From assembly GCA_037127255.1 (NCBI GenBank), contig JBANSL010000002.1, forward strand, positions 10,274,001 through 10,338,000: a DNA stretch of 64,000 bases. Direction: 5' to 3'. Below the pieces are notes generated by a model. The model had not been told where the DNA came from. It saw only the letters and a program-made list of their open reading frames with translations, and did no database searches. The DNA is from Persicaria tinctoria. Lineage: Eukaryota > Streptophyta > Magnoliopsida > Caryophyllales > Polygonaceae. Positions 36,739-49,682 of the stretch are shown piece by piece (position 1 is the stretch's first letter; the number at the start of each line of letters is the position of its first letter). The position numbers were made by a program, and so were the translations under genes.

Positions 36739-38188
36739 ATCAACCATCACCAAAACCAAAGATGTTTAAATTAGGTTTGGACCAATTTTTTTCTTATTAG
36801 GCCTGAATCTCGATAGCCGACAAGTCGGCATATGATAGACCATCACTATTCAATACATACAACAACAACAACAACAGCAACAACAACAATAATAATAAAA
36901 AAAACAAAAGTGCAATACAACAAGCAAAAACACATCATACAAAAGACGAATCTAGACAAAACTAAGTGTGTGTTTGCTTGTGGCTTTGTGTGTATTTCAT
37001 TAGATAGGGGATAATATCTTTGTTTAATTTGAAGCGTTTGTTGGAGAAGCTATGGAGGAAGATGATGATGGAGATGCATATTTGAAAAGCTTTGAAAGGG
37101 CACAAATCACCATCCTCCTCGGGCAAGATTGTGTAAATTTGAGGAAATATATTTCCTATAATACTCTCTATTTTATTTCTCTACAAATATCTCTTTCTCA
37201 ATTACAAGATGACTCATCTCCTTTTTCTTTTCAAACCTCCCTCCCACCGCCTCAATTTGGGCAACAAGCACCTCCACAATCGTCGCTGCCTCCGGTATTG
37301 AGCTATCTGTCTGCTTATCTTTGTTTGGGAGCAATTTTTATTTAGGTTAATACTTTTTGATCAAGAAAAATAAAATAAAATTTAGGTTAATACTGTTGAC
37401 CAATGTTATATAATGGAATCGGGAAAGTCATTTTTTTGGGCAAGTGTCACACCTCCCACATATTTCTTTTATTTTTCCTTTTTATTTTCAAAGCCCAATT
37501 TGGTATTTTCAACATTCATATCTATCTATAAATCTTCTAATACCAAACACTTAACAAGATTTTTAACAAGATTTTAAAACAAAATAAATCTCTCTTATCC
37601 GCTACTTAAACCTCTACCAATAAAAATACACAAATACCGACATATATACCCACACATCTACAACTACCAACAAATACACATTTACCAAACACAGGCTAAA
37701 TCAAGCAAATTAGGGATTATATTTAGTTTTTTAGTCTACAATTTTATTTTATTTTATTGTTCGGTTCAATTTATACCAAACTTTTATTAAATTTAATAAA
37801 AATGTTACGTATCACTAGTATTAGTTGAAACAAGTCTAACAAAAACAAGTTAGAAGTCACTAGGAGATATTGTATTTTTTAAAAGTTTTCCATCAGATTT
37901 TATTTTTAAATTAAAATGACAGACTTAAACCGGACCAACCCTGGATGTTTGGTTCGGTATTCGATCCAAGGAAGTCATGAATTCGGTAGTAATTTGGTCC
38001 TAAAAATAAGATTTACACAAATGAGTAATGACTAGTAGGAGCAAAATCAAACCTTGGATTTGGATGTTCAGGAATCAGAATCCATGCACACAAAAGGGAA
38101 TGTAATTCAAGCAAAGAGGCTCCAAAATATGGGAATACAAAACAATTCAGCAACGACATAAACAACCATACATCCAATCCAGCCATTC
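36739..38188. other. AT-rich spacer left of the RNase H2A gene
   Basis: The stretch includes an (ACA)n run at 36858-36890 and a 97-codon open frame at 37052-37345 starting MEEDDDGDAYLKSFERAQ. I do not recognise the frame, and it may be a gene fragment. The right end is the 3' untranslated region of the minus-strand RNase H2A gene. Confidence 0.35.
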
Positions 38189-40851
38189 TCAGAAGTGTGT
38201 GAGTTGTTCTAGTTTACGAGCCTGGAAAAACTTGCAGCGACCCTTGCCGCTGGATTCAATTTCCTCGCTGTTCTTCTTGTATCCAGTAAAACCAAGACTG
38301 CCTAATGTCCGTTGCCGCTTTCCATTCTTCTTTGACGAAGAATCTTCATCTTCATTATCGCATTCCCTGTGAAGGCAACATCAGCAATGAAAGTCTTTGT
38401 ATTAAGCGCATATACCAGTCACAAAGTAGATGCAATTACTCCTATTCAAACATAACAAGGCAGCTACACACATTGCTGATAGTACTATGAGAGACGAGTA
38501 TTTTGCAAAGACAAATAGAGACGGTGCATTGCAAGTGGTGTGCCTACCATAATACTTCAAAGGTGTGTTTTGCATATGCATTGCAAGTGCCCCAACTGAA
38601 ACGCACCAGCGAAGGAAATCCGAATACAGAATGTTTGTGATTCTCCAACCAGGCTTTAGTTTCAGGATCTGTATAAAATCAGAGCACACAGAGATGACTT
38701 TAGAGCTTTATTCAAATTGAGCTGTTGTTTGTTTATGAATAAGTGGAAAATGCACCTCCAGGATATCCGGATCCAAAGTTCCTTTGCATGTTCTCAGCAG
38801 TTTCATCGAATACCCAATCACGCAAAGCTCTGTCTCTAGTAACCTTACATTCAGAACGAAACGTAGTGAGCAGACATCCATGATTAACTTTGTCCAGGGG
38901 TAAAAATGACAGTAATGTTCCTACCTTGGCAGCTATGCTGGCTCCGCTTACAACAGGATAAAGACTGTCGGCTTTCTTGGCAACCACAAATTTGATGGAA
39001 GGAAACCTTTCAGTCAATTTAACAGTATATTTATCCGAATCTCCCACTGTATCTACATAAACCTGAAAGACCAAACAATAAGCATATACACTTCTACTAA
39101 AGATTTTATTGGGTGTAGATAAAACATCTGGTATCAAATAAAGTAAGACCCCGTCTCCAAATTCTACTCAATGTCAGAGAAAAAAAGACACAGAAACATT
39201 CAAGCCAAAATCCATGACGTTGATAGAAAGAACTTACCTCCGTTAGAAGGACTCCCAAATTGAGCACCCTAGAGACAAGTCCCATGGCAGATTCATGTGA
39301 TATCTCATTAAGGTTTATCTTATTCCTATTGACAGAATGCAAGAATGTCAAAAGGAAAGCACTATCAAATTATCAATTAAGCAGAGTGAAGTGACTATAC
39401 AAGAATCAGACAAAAGAAAGTGATTCATATTAACTTCTTCAGCATTTTGGCAGAGAGCTCTCTGGGATCTATCACGTCAACAGCCCATCCGATTGATTCA
39501 TTGGTCTTCAACAATTCAAACAGTTCTTCTCTCTTTTCTTCTTTTAAGGTTTTTGAATCTAAAAGGCACACAAAAATGAAACATTATTACAATCACATAC
39601 TCCAATCTAAACTAAGCACTTGCAAATGCATACTATGAGAAAACATTTCACTTAAACTGTCATAGAAATTTGACAAGCATGTCATGGGTCTAGGAACACA
39701 GACAACTGCACAACCGCTAACAACAAAAATCCAGGACCTGAAGGAAAAAGAAATATCTAGTAAAAGATAAACAACTCCCTTTGATTGATTCATGAGACTC
39801 GAGGAATCATAGCCATGAAAGAACACAAGTAGAACTTTGTTTGTAGGTTATATACTCGTATTTCTCCATTATAAAATTTAACAGCAATGTTGGAGTTGAA
39901 GCTTCTAGCTACCCCACAAAATGGATTTATGCTGTCACTGCAACATTCAGCCAGAATCTATTAAAGGACAAAGAAAATGTTTCGTCTATGAGATTGACAG
40001 AAACACTTCCATACCCACAAGCACTGAAATCTACATTCAGAATGTGACTCAGCAGTTTGTACCATAATAGTTAGTCAGTTACTAGTTTGATGCAGCTTAT
40101 AGCTTATATTATAACGCCAGATACTCGTTTAGTCTAGTAGCTCAACTGAGTTTCATAGGTTATTAGAGGGTGTTTAGTAAAAACTTCAGTCTTGGAACGA
40201 GGAATCGGGTTAGAAAATTGACCATTCCACCATACCAAGGAATCGGGTTAGAGGGATATGTTTGAAAATTGACCATGGCCGGATTCCTGATACCTCATTC
40301 CAACATACAAAACACTACCTTCAAATGCATCCTTAGCATAGAGAAAAAAAGTGCAAAAACCAACATTCCAACCTGTGTTTATACTAATCTGAAATGAATG
40401 TAGATGATTACTTAACAATTTTAAAATTCTAACCCAAACCAATCTCAGATTAGGTTAACTGCCAACTTGCAGCAAAATAAGGAACCAAAAATATGCTAAA
40501 CATCAAACTCTATCTACGATGGGGGCCAATAAGAGTCGGAAACCCTAAATCCAGTAAATAAACACAGTAAAGCAATAGAGAGAACAAGCTCACCAGCAAA
40601 GCTCAAAGAGGAAAGCGTCTTCTGATAAGAACGTGAACAGTACAAGCAGCCATAAACCATGGGCCCTAAAATTACAGGGAAAAGACATAGGGGAAGTGAA
40701 ATTAGGTACCGAAAACAAGGAAAGGCGAGGGAAATTCGACGTAGGAAGAACGAATAAAGAGAGAACCTAGAACGGGGCCTCGACCAGCTTCGTCGATGCC
40801 CATTATACAGGGCGTCTTCGCCCATTTGGGTAATGAACCTTCCGATCCCAT
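38189..40851 (-). CDS. RNASEH2A: Ribonuclease H2 subunit A (catalytic)
   Basis: RNase H2 removes ribonucleotides from DNA and cuts RNA-DNA hybrids in the nucleus. Subunit A is the catalytic chain. Eight minus-strand exons fit in phase: 40851-40767, 40665-40594, 39558-39435, 39325-39238, 39062-38925, 38843-38756, 38668-38548 and 38366-38189. They give 297 residues, the usual plant length. The first catalytic motif, DEAGRG, gives Asp20 and Glu21. The other two acids are Asp127 (VDTVGD) and Asp155 (KADSLYP), spaced as in the human enzyme. The block [15 protein letters not shown] is also present. The C-terminus ends [17 protein letters not shown] and is basic and Ser-rich before that. The ATG at 40851 is chosen because it is the first in frame. 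All four catalytic residues are present, so the enzyme should be active. Confidence 0.95.
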
Positions 40852-42003
40852 CTCTCTCTATCTATCTATCTCTCTAACCCTCGTTGCTTCACTCTCTCAC
40901 GGTCCCGGCGCTCTCTCGCCCTTCGCTCACCTTCTCTTGCTTATTTCCCGCCAAAAAGGCGCAGCAACTACAGTGTTGCGTTGCTATGCCTTGGATTTGG
41001 TAAATCAAGAACGGTCGTATCCGGTGAGCCATTCCGGAATGGTTATTGCGTTGCTAATTTGCTACGCCGATATCAGTGTTTTCGTACAATGTGTTTTGGG
41101 CTACCTTTTAACCTTTTATTGAGACTTGAGAGGTTACCTCTTCTTGAAAATATGAAATTCGATCATTTTCTTAAGGCAATAAATTCAATCATAAATCTAG
41201 GCATGTTTTCTTCTTCTTTTCATTTTCATTTAAGGGGTGGAAGAGTTGGAAATCTCCCCACCTACTCTACTTACCCCCAAGGTAGGAAAAAAAAAACGTC
41301 CCTATCTCCACCCCATCCCCTGAGTTCCATCCCCTCCACCCCTTAAAAAATGAGGAGTAAAGTCAGGAAACACAGCCTAATTATGTCTTATAAATTTAGG
41401 GGTGCACTTGATAAAATTGGGTTATTACATTATACTTTATATTTTTTACATGATTGGATCGGATAATGACATTTTCACTTGTTAAGGAAGAAGGGATGAA
41501 AATAGCTCGATACCACCTGCAAATTTACAATTCATTGAGTATTTTCTATTACTAATACTTGAATATCAATGTTAATCCAAATCTAATTGAAGTCTACACT
41601 TGTAGAATATATATTGTCATATATGAAGAGGCAATGTTAAAGGTGTTGGATGAATTAATCTTTTTAACTAACAACGATGAGTATGTTGATTTTATATTTG
41701 TATATAAAAAAAAATGGGCATTTCTTATATAGATACAAATTCGAGAGACGAAGCAAAAAAAAATTGATCATCGAGAGACCGACATAACATACGGACTAAC
41801 CGTCATGGTAAATTACAATGAAAAAACAAAACAAAATTGTCATAAATAAATAATACACGTACTCTGCATATGTTGGCATTCCTCCCACATAATCCCCTAC
41901 TTCCCACACGCAAACTCACGTTGTTTTTTCAAACTCCATTTGTTTAAATATTTATGGATTGCAAGGTTATAGACGGCTCATCTTCAAATTGCTCTATATA
42001 TAG
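40852..42003. other. Promoter side of RNASEH2A and spacer
   Basis: A CT-rich run with TCTATCTATCTATC lies just upstream of the minus-strand start (40852-40872), as is common in plant leaders. The rest is AT-rich. Two overlapping open frames at 40796-41346 are not convincing as genes. Confidence 0.4.
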
Positions 42004-42537
42004 TGTAAGACCCGATGTCTGACGCCTATGCCATCTTCAAATTGCTTTTAAGATGCGCCGGCCTATGCCACCTAGCCCTCTCAGGTGTGTTGTCCTCACT
42101 TGGAGCCTGAAAATGAATAGCTCTTTTGAGCCGGGTAGGGCTTTAATCACTCATAAATCACTCCCAACATCATCCGATGTGGGACGAGGTGTTACAATCT
42201 CTCACACTTAAAGCACTGATGACCCCGTGGGACGGGGTGTTACAATCTCTCTCACTTAAAGCACTGACGACCCCGTCGGGCCCAAGGGACTGCCCTCCGG
42301 GAGGAGCGTACCCAAGCATACTGTTGGCGCACCTCCGAGCCCGAAGTCGGCTCTGATACAATCTATAAGACCCAGGGTCTTAAGAGGCGCCAGCCTATGC
42401 CACATAGCCCTCTCAGGTCCGGTGTCCTCACTTGAAGCCTGAAAATAAATAGCTCTTGTTACATAGGTAGGGCTTGAATCAGTTATAAATCACTCCCAAC
42501 ATCCTTATGATATCCGATATGGGACGAAGTATATAAT
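42004..42537 (-). mobile_element. TRIM-type LTR retrotransposon (very short, minus strand)
   Basis: Two direct repeats of about 175-193 bases flank about 165 bases. The left LTR (42004-42196) starts TGTAAGACCC and ends GTGTTACA. The right LTR starts at 42364 (TATAAGACCC) and ends near 42537. Beside the right LTR lies GGCTCTGATACAA, the reverse complement of a primer-binding site for initiator-Met tRNA, so the element reads on the minus strand. The interior repeats the phrase TTACAATCTCTC with ACTTAAAGCACTGA twice. There is no coding capacity, as expected for a TRIM. The right LTR has decayed at both tips. Confidence 0.8.
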
Positions 42538-43205
42538 AATATATCAATACATAATAAAATGGGGTAAAATCTTATCTTAAACATATAATGTTATACTGTA
42601 TTGATTAAGTGGAGACGGATAAAAAAAATTGGTAAAATCTTATCTTTATTATATATAAACTAGTGTAGATCTTGTCCAGTGTACGGGGAATGGGTTAATC
42701 TAAATATAAATTATTATTATTTTCAAAAAATAATATATATAAAATTAGTTCGACGGGTTATATATAATCTAAATATCTTTTAATTAGATTCTCTCAAAAT
42801 ATAAATAAAATTCACATTTATAAGGTACTACGTAAAAGTTATTTTTTTAATATGTGGTTAATTAAATTTCATGTAATTTAATTAGATAGATGATTTTTAA
42901 AAATATTTTAATATTCTTTTTTATTAAATATGTAGTATGTATTTATTACATTAGTTTACTAAAATATCTATATGCGGATGGATTGTGACTACATATATGG
43001 CTATATAATATTTTAATTATTTATTTTGGCCTCAAAAAATAATATAGATAGATGTAAAATAACAATTATTAACTGACTGATTTTGATATAAATAATTATT
43101 TCCACAAAAAAAAATCTAAATATAAATAAAATAGCACCTATCAAATATTACATATTTATCTATTAATATTTTTGGCAAGTATGACTATGAAAATTAGTTT
43201 TATTA
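42538..43205. other. AT-rich spacer with a weak Helitron-like end
   Basis: CTAG preceded by A occurs at 42660-42663, followed inward by GTGTAGATCTTGTCCAGTGT. This resembles the start of the minus-strand Helitron ends seen elsewhere in this window, but the hairpin is not convincing. The rest is very AT-rich, with no genes. Confidence 0.35.
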
Positions 43206-45182
43206 CTAGTGTAATACCCGTGCCTTGAAGGCACGGAAGCTTGATCCATTTTAATTTGAACATCATTTTATATATCTATATAATACTATATTGATATATA
43301 TATATACGTGTTTACAAAAAAAATAAAATTTATAAGCTCCCGTACAAATATTAAAAAATCATAAGCAAATGATTGTGTGAATAATTTTGAAGTTAAATAT
43401 GTAGATGTACATAACTTATTGATTATTTTCACGAGAAAGATGGTTAGAAAGAGAGAGAAATTAATAGTGAAAATAAAGGTAAGATGGTAAAAAAAGATCC
43501 TTAAAGGTAGAAAAGTGATCTAAGAAGCCCCATCCAAGATGTAAAATAAGCATTAGTAATGCTTGTGTGTCTTAAAATATTATTTATTTTTCGATAGGTA
43601 GTCATTTAAGATGTCTAAAATAATTAAATTATAAAATAACACTTATTTGGCTCTAATTGATTTTTATAATTAATTTTTGAAATTGAATATTTACAAATTG
43701 ATTATTACATGTTCGTTGTATGTAGACATTGTGGGGAATATTGCAATCGGTTAAAAATGATAAATCAACAATTTCAATATCCAAGAATAAAATCAGCCAA
43801 GAATTGACGAATGTTCAATGTACGTAGACGATTAAAATAGATCACAAATTGACATACAACATATCAAATTAAATAATATTTTAGTGTAAAAATAGAAAAC
43901 AAATATGTTTAAAATAGGAAACAGATATTTTAAAATTTCAGCAATAATATTGACCAATAAGAAAATACCATTTGAATAAAAAATTCAAGTTTAATTGTGA
44001 GCGTGACACATCAGCAATATAACCGAAAAGAGACTGCAATCGGGAAAAAAATGGAAACATGTCTCAATATTTATGACAATATAACCGAAAATAAAAAAAA
44101 GGGAATGGATTCAAATCATATTTAAAATAGGAAACAAATATTTTAAAGTTTCCATAATAATATTGACCAATAAGAAAATCTTATTTGAATAAAAAAAATC
44201 AACTTTAATTGTGGGCGTGACACGTCAGCAAAATGCTAGCAGAATTAGTAATATTAATAGATACTTGTTTATAACAAAAATATGTACGTATAAAGTTTTT
44301 TTTTTGTAATTTATAAATTAGATGGAAAGAGATACAATAAATTTTTTAAAAATGATTTAATAAGGTAAAGTAGTAATAATACTCAAACACACCACCTAAT
44401 ATAATTAAAATAAATACTCGGTATATAATTATTGTCATAAGCACATGATTGTGCGAATACTTTTGAAGTTATGTAGATATACATAACTTATTCATTATTT
44501 TCATTAGAAAGATGGCTAGAAAGAGAGGGAAATTAATAGTGAAAATAAAGGTAAGATGGTAAAAATAAAAAGATCCTAAAAGGTAGAAAAGTGATCTAAG
44601 AAGCCTCATCTAAGATGTAAAATAATCATTAGTAATGTTTGTAAGTCTTAAAATATTATTTATTTTTCGATAGTCATTTAAGATGTCTAAAATAAGTAAA
44701 TTGTAAGAAAAAAACTTTTCAAAAATAAGTAAAATAAGTAAATTGTAAGAAAAAAATCCCTTATTAATATTGATTAATAAGAAAAGAAAGTTTTGATTAG
44801 TATGAAAATAGGAAACAAATATGTTCAAAATATGAAACGTGTATTTTAAAATTTCAGCAATAATATTGATCAATAAGAAAATACCATTTGAATAAAAAAA
44901 TTAAGTTTAATTGTGGGCGTGACATGTCAGCAAAATGCTAGCAGAATTAGTAATATTAATAGATAGATTATTAATTAATAGATTTTTATTTTGACATTTG
45001 GATTAATTATCTAGATATTTTTAATACGATTGTGATGAATATAATATAGGAAACAAATATTTAAACTTGCCTTAATAACATCGATTAATAAGAAATGAAA
45101 TTTTTGATTAAAAAATTCAACTTTAATTTACAGAGCGACACATCAGCAAAATGCTAGCAGAATTAGTAATATTAATAGATTA

Positions 45183-45233
<51 letters not shown>

Positions 45234-45463
45234 TTTTGCAATCGAAAAAAAAAAATGGAAACATGTCTCAATATTTACGACAATATAATCGAAAAAAAAA
45301 GGGAACGGATTCAAATCATATTTAAAATAGGAAACAAATATTTTAAAGTTTCCATAATAATATTGACCAATAAGAAAAGCTCATTTGAATAAAAAAATTC
45401 AACTTTAATTGTGAGCGTGACACGTCAGCAAAATGCTAGCAGAATTAGTAATATTAATAGATA

Positions 45464-45498
<35 letters not shown>

Positions 45499-45730
45499 TA
45501 TTGCAATCGGAAAAAAAAAATGGAAACATGTCTCAATATTTACGACAATATAACCGAAAATAAAAAAAAAGGGAACGGATTCAAATCATATTTAAAATAG
45601 GAAACAAATATTTTAAAGTTTCCATAATAATATTTACCAATAAGAAAAGCTCATTTGAATAAAAAATTCAACTTTAATTGTGAGCGTGACACGTCAGCAA
45701 AATGCTAGCAGAATTAGTAATATTAATAGA
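43206..45730 (-). mobile_element. Minus-strand Helitron with one 3' end and several tandem 5' ends
   Basis: The 3' end lies on the left: CTAG at 43206-43209 preceded by A, then seven bases, then a perfect hairpin at 43218-43236 (CCGTGCCTT, G, AAGGCACGG). To the right a 5'-end sequence finishing GCAGAATTAGTAATATTAATAGA recurs with its right edge at 44261, 44963, 45179, 45461 and 45730. On the minus strand each begins TCTATTAATATTACT, matching the TC start of Helitrons, with a T on the outer side. The last two copies are full units of about 226-230 bases (45236-45461 and 45501-45730). They are separated by (GATA)n runs at 45180-45232 and 45462-45500. No Rep-helicase coding sequence is seen. Confidence 0.72.
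45180..45232. repeat. (GATA)n microsatellite
   Basis: A run of GATA repeats of about 50 bases joins two tandem Helitron 5' ends. A shorter run lies at 45462-45500 and another at 45979-46001. Because the element end itself reads AATAGATA, the runs probably grew from the junctions. Confidence 0.9.
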
Positions 45731-47308
45731 TTACTACTACTACGTTTAATTATATTGATATAGTTTTTTCCTTATATAATATTTACTCTTTTATAAGATA
45801 TTTCATCTATCCAATTATATGTTTTAATGATAAAATAAAATAATTATTTTTATTAGATTTCCTTTTTGACGGGAGAAAGTCTTGCGAGACACACTCTCGC
45901 GCCGCCACGTAGGCAGATTCACTCACGTGCTGCCACGCAGGCACCAATGCATCGATTTTAGTATATGTATATATATATATAGATAGATAGATAGATAGAT
46001 GTTATCTCTATTAAGTAAAATTAGATAAAATTTTCAAATTATGCATTTTTTTTATAGGCACATATATTTATAGGTTGGTTTGAAAATAAAAATTAGGAAT
46101 GTTATTTTTTTGTGATATATAAAATGCATGTTAGCCAAGTTTTAAGTTAATTTCATATTAGCCAATTTCACATAAAGTTTATTTTTATTAATAACAAACA
46201 AACGTGCCTAAATTTGATAGCATAGGCTAATTTAAAAAGATGGAATTATAGTAACTAACCCACTATTCGAAATAGTTTGCAATCTTTGCATAATTGGAAA
46301 ATGCATAATTGGAAAATGATTAATATCTTCTAAATATCTATATATAACTAAATTGGGTAAAATCTCATCTTAACTATATATTGCTAGATTGGTTAAAAAA
46401 ATATTTAGATATTTGTGCAATTTTGGATTTAAATTTTATAGAAATTAGAATAATATTAATCACAAAGAATTTGATAGAAATTGGAATTGAAGATTTTATA
46501 TTGTGAAATATATTCACAATATAACCTTAACTTGGCTAACACACAATATATTCTTAAGAAGAAAAAAACTTATGTATATAGATCTTTATATGGCTAAGAA
46601 TCCCATGAACTGATAACAATTTTGCCGATATATAAAAATCATTCACGGACATATTTTATTATTTCAATTTCGTCAAAACCTTTTATCTACTAAAAATATG
46701 TTCATATTGGCAAAGTTATTGATAAAGTTATTTAATTAGTATGACCATATAATATATTAAAAAAGTTATTATCTTCTAAAAATATGTTCATATATAGCGA
46801 AAAACAGGTAATATCTTTTCCTATATAATAGTATTTGAAATTGGTTAATATCTTCTGAAAATATATTTATATCTAATGAAATTGGGTCAAATTTTATCTC
46901 ATGCATATATAGATATATTGATGAAATAGAGTTAGAAAAACATTTTATCTTATGCATATATTGATTATTTTAAAAAATTGTGATTGGTTCATACGACTAC
47001 GATTAAGGAGAAAACGTCACGTGTCTCAGTCGACTTCTCCTTTATTATATATTATATTATATATATATAGGCTCTATACCCTTATTATGATTTAATTATT
47101 CTATATTGATTTGTAGTTATAAATTTATAAAAATAGTAAAAATCTAAAAATAAAATTTACTTATTTTTATACTCCGTATTAGTTTATATTCAAAATATAA
47201 TTAAGTGATGGATGCACTGATGAGATAAGAAGGAAGTACAATGAAAGGGGGGGCCATTTCTAAGACTATTCCAACTACTATTGTACTAAGGAAGTACAAG
47301 GAAAGGCG
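45731..47308. other. AT-rich spacer with further Helitron-like termini
   Basis: Near 45890-45985 the sequence CGCCACGTAGGCAGATTCAC is followed by ATTTTAGTATATGTATATAT. It resembles the CCACGTAGGCGGGAGATGC and TTTTAGTATTAGTATAGA ends found at 55.9-61.7 kb, so it is likely another Helitron 5' end. The remainder is more than 75 percent A+T by eye. No gene is supported. Confidence 0.4.
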
Positions 47309-48657
47309 TTGAATCCTGTTCAACGCATCTTCATCTATTCCGACTTCATTTAATGCGCTACGGAAACTGTCCAGATTTCGAATGGTTGAATGATTGCCAA
47401 TTTCGGACCTCTTTTTTAATGATTTCGGCATTTTGCTCATCTTAAAAGATGTAGCCCTTCGAATTAGCTTTCCAACAAGTACTCATGGACACTCATCGGA
47501 CAAATATAGCTCCTGTTATGACTAAAACACCGAGCATGTATCGAAAGAGCTCGGATCACATCATCCTCCTCTCATTTGAAAAAGATTCGTCTTCGAATCT
47601 TGCGTTGCCTTTCCAAAAAAGAAACATTAAGCTCCTGTATGTTGGATCTGCGTAAGATATCTTGATGGTTGAATTCGCGAAGACTCTCAAATATGCGTTG
47701 CCTTTCCCAAAAGGTACGATACGTCCCTGTACGTTGGATCTGCGTAGTGCACTTCAATGCTTGCAACCGCGACGACTCTGAAGAGGGATGTGGGATGAAA
47801 GTGATTGAATCACATAAAGCTTTGTAAACTTGATGGATTAGCTCTGATACCAAATGGCGCGACTCGAAAGATCGAACCAACAAGTTTCAAAGCTTCAACC
47901 GAGCACGATAACAAAAATTGACATATGCGACTCTTTTATTTGGATTTTTTTTTTAGATTTATGGAAAGATAAAAATAAGATATGGATGGCTAAATCTATG
48001 AGCATCTCACCCATCGACTTACCAAACTCGCTCTTTCACTCGTCGGCATCTCACTTCCGAGCAATCAAGTCTTAGTTTGAACAACTCTAACAAGTATCTC
48101 ACCGGAAAGAGTTAGACAAACGAGACCATTCCTCGGCCTCTCACTCCGGAATGGGGTGTCAAAATGGCATCTCACCAAATCAACCAAACACACACTTTTT
48201 CCAAAAAATATCAACTCAAATCTTATTTTTCATGACAAAGGTTTAGGTATTTTATAGCCATAAAACAAGCAACAATTAAAACAACAAATTAAAGATGGAA
48301 AACATGAAAAGTCTATCGGGAATTGATGGAGAATTGTGACCATCTCCTTAGTGGAAAATGGAGGGAGATGTCATAATGAAATGTCAAAACCATCAAGTGC
48401 CATTGAACGAATCCCGTTCAACGCCTCTTCATCCATTCCGACTTCATTCAATGCATCGGGAAAACTGTCCAGATTTCAAACTGCCGAATGATTGCCAATT
48501 TCGGACCTTTTTTGGATGATTTCGGCATTTTGCTCATCATGAAAGATGTAGGCCTTCGAATTAGCTTTCCAACAAGTACTCATGGACCTTCATCGGACAA
48601 ATATATCTCCTGTTATGACTAAAACACCGAGTATGTGTCGAAAGAGCTCGGATCACA
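47309..48657 (-). mobile_element. Non-autonomous LTR retrotransposon with a tiny interior (minus strand)
   Basis: The right LTR is complete at 47855-48657 (803 bp, TG...CA as read on either strand). Beside it, AGCTCTGATACCA (47840-47852) is the reverse complement of an initiator-Met primer-binding site. About 280 bases further left, a purine-rich tract (AATGAGAGGAGGATGA on the minus strand) precedes the second LTR. Only about 250 bases of that LTR survive (47309-47560), at about 85 percent identity to 48395-48657. The interior holds two diverged copies of a segment of about 90 bases (TGCGTTGCCTTTCC ... GTTGGATCTGCGTA). No gag or pol is present, so it depends on other elements. The left truncation hides any target-site duplication. 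Confidence 0.8.
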
Positions 48658-49682
48658 TTAGTTTCCCATCAATTTCGGTGGCATAAGGCTATAAGTAGTA
48701 GCGGCGAAGGCGACAAAGAAACCATGATAAGTATAAGAATTAATCTCGTGGATTTAAAAAACAAAAGACTTGTATATCTTGTGGACCCTTGCTATTACCC
48801 ACAAGTCATTTTCAATCGAACAATTCCGTAATGGTTAAATGTTAAATACGGAGTATCTTTTTATTGGATATAAACATTTGTATAGAGTAAAATAAATACA
48901 ACCCTAATAGAATCACTGATTTCCCCTCTGGCCCTCTCCTGTCTTCCCTTTGGAGCAAGGATCGAGTGTTGGGAAAAAAATTGAAGACACGAGAAAGATC
49001 ATAAAGAAGTCCGTGCGAAGCTTCTGGGAAGAGAGATCACAAGTACGCCCCGGACATCGCTTCAGGTTTCCGTTTCCCCTCCATCTCCACCTTTCTCTTA
49101 TTCTTCGTCATTTTAAGAATCTCTCTGTCATTTTTTTCCACCTCTCACTGTCTTTTGATGTGATTAATTGTACAACTGCTCAATTTTTGCTAAGAATTTT
49201 AGGTTTGTTCGTCGCTCTCGATTAATTATCGCGCTTTGATTTGGTTACACTTGTCTCAGTTAATTGTTGAGTTTGTGAGTGTCATGAATGAAAATTTTGA
49301 CCTGAACAAGGAACTGTTTAGCGTAATTCAGTGTAACTGCAAGGTTTAGTACATTGGATTCAACTGTACTTGCAATAAGAAATTAGGATCACCGAGAATC
49401 CACATTAGCTCTACATTATGGTAGCTGTAAATTTGGATTGATAATCTCCATGTTGAACATACGTATGTTTGGGTTTTTTGTTGAAAAAATAGGCTTAAAT
49501 ACCTCATTAGTTCCTAAACTATTTTGACCTGAGAATGCGAAGTGAGATTTCTCTGTGTAAAGTCTATTATTTACTTTGCATATATGGCTAGCACTTTTTG
49601 ACCATCTAAACGTAAAGATAGATTTGCATTTTGTTGGTATTGATATGTATGATATGTATCTAGGAGTGTTACAGAGTGATCA
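48658..49682 (+). promoter_or_regulatory. Promoter, leader and 5' UTR intron of RRP45
   Basis: The upstream region ends in a probable non-coding first exon near 48940-49065. A donor (GCTTCAG before GTTTCCG) and an acceptor (TATCTAG before GAGTG, about 49662) suggest a 5' UTR intron of about 600 bases. These sites are inferred from consensus only. No clear TATA box was seen. Confidence 0.4.

Noticed and set aside
36853..36900. (ACA)n run as the 3' tail of a minus-strand RTE LINE
   Set aside because: The conserved tail sequence next to the repeat in the two real copies is missing.
40796..41346. Two overlapping plus-strand frames upstream of RNASEH2A
   Set aside because: They overlap its first exon and promoter, have no recognised domain, and lack splice support.
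42660..42700. A further Helitron 3' end
   Set aside because: CTAG preceded by A is present, but no stable hairpin follows, so it was kept only as a weak note in the spacer entry.
45180..45500. CRISPR-like repeat-spacer pattern
   Set aside because: It is a GATA microsatellite between copies of a plant Helitron end. There are no unique spacers of constant length.
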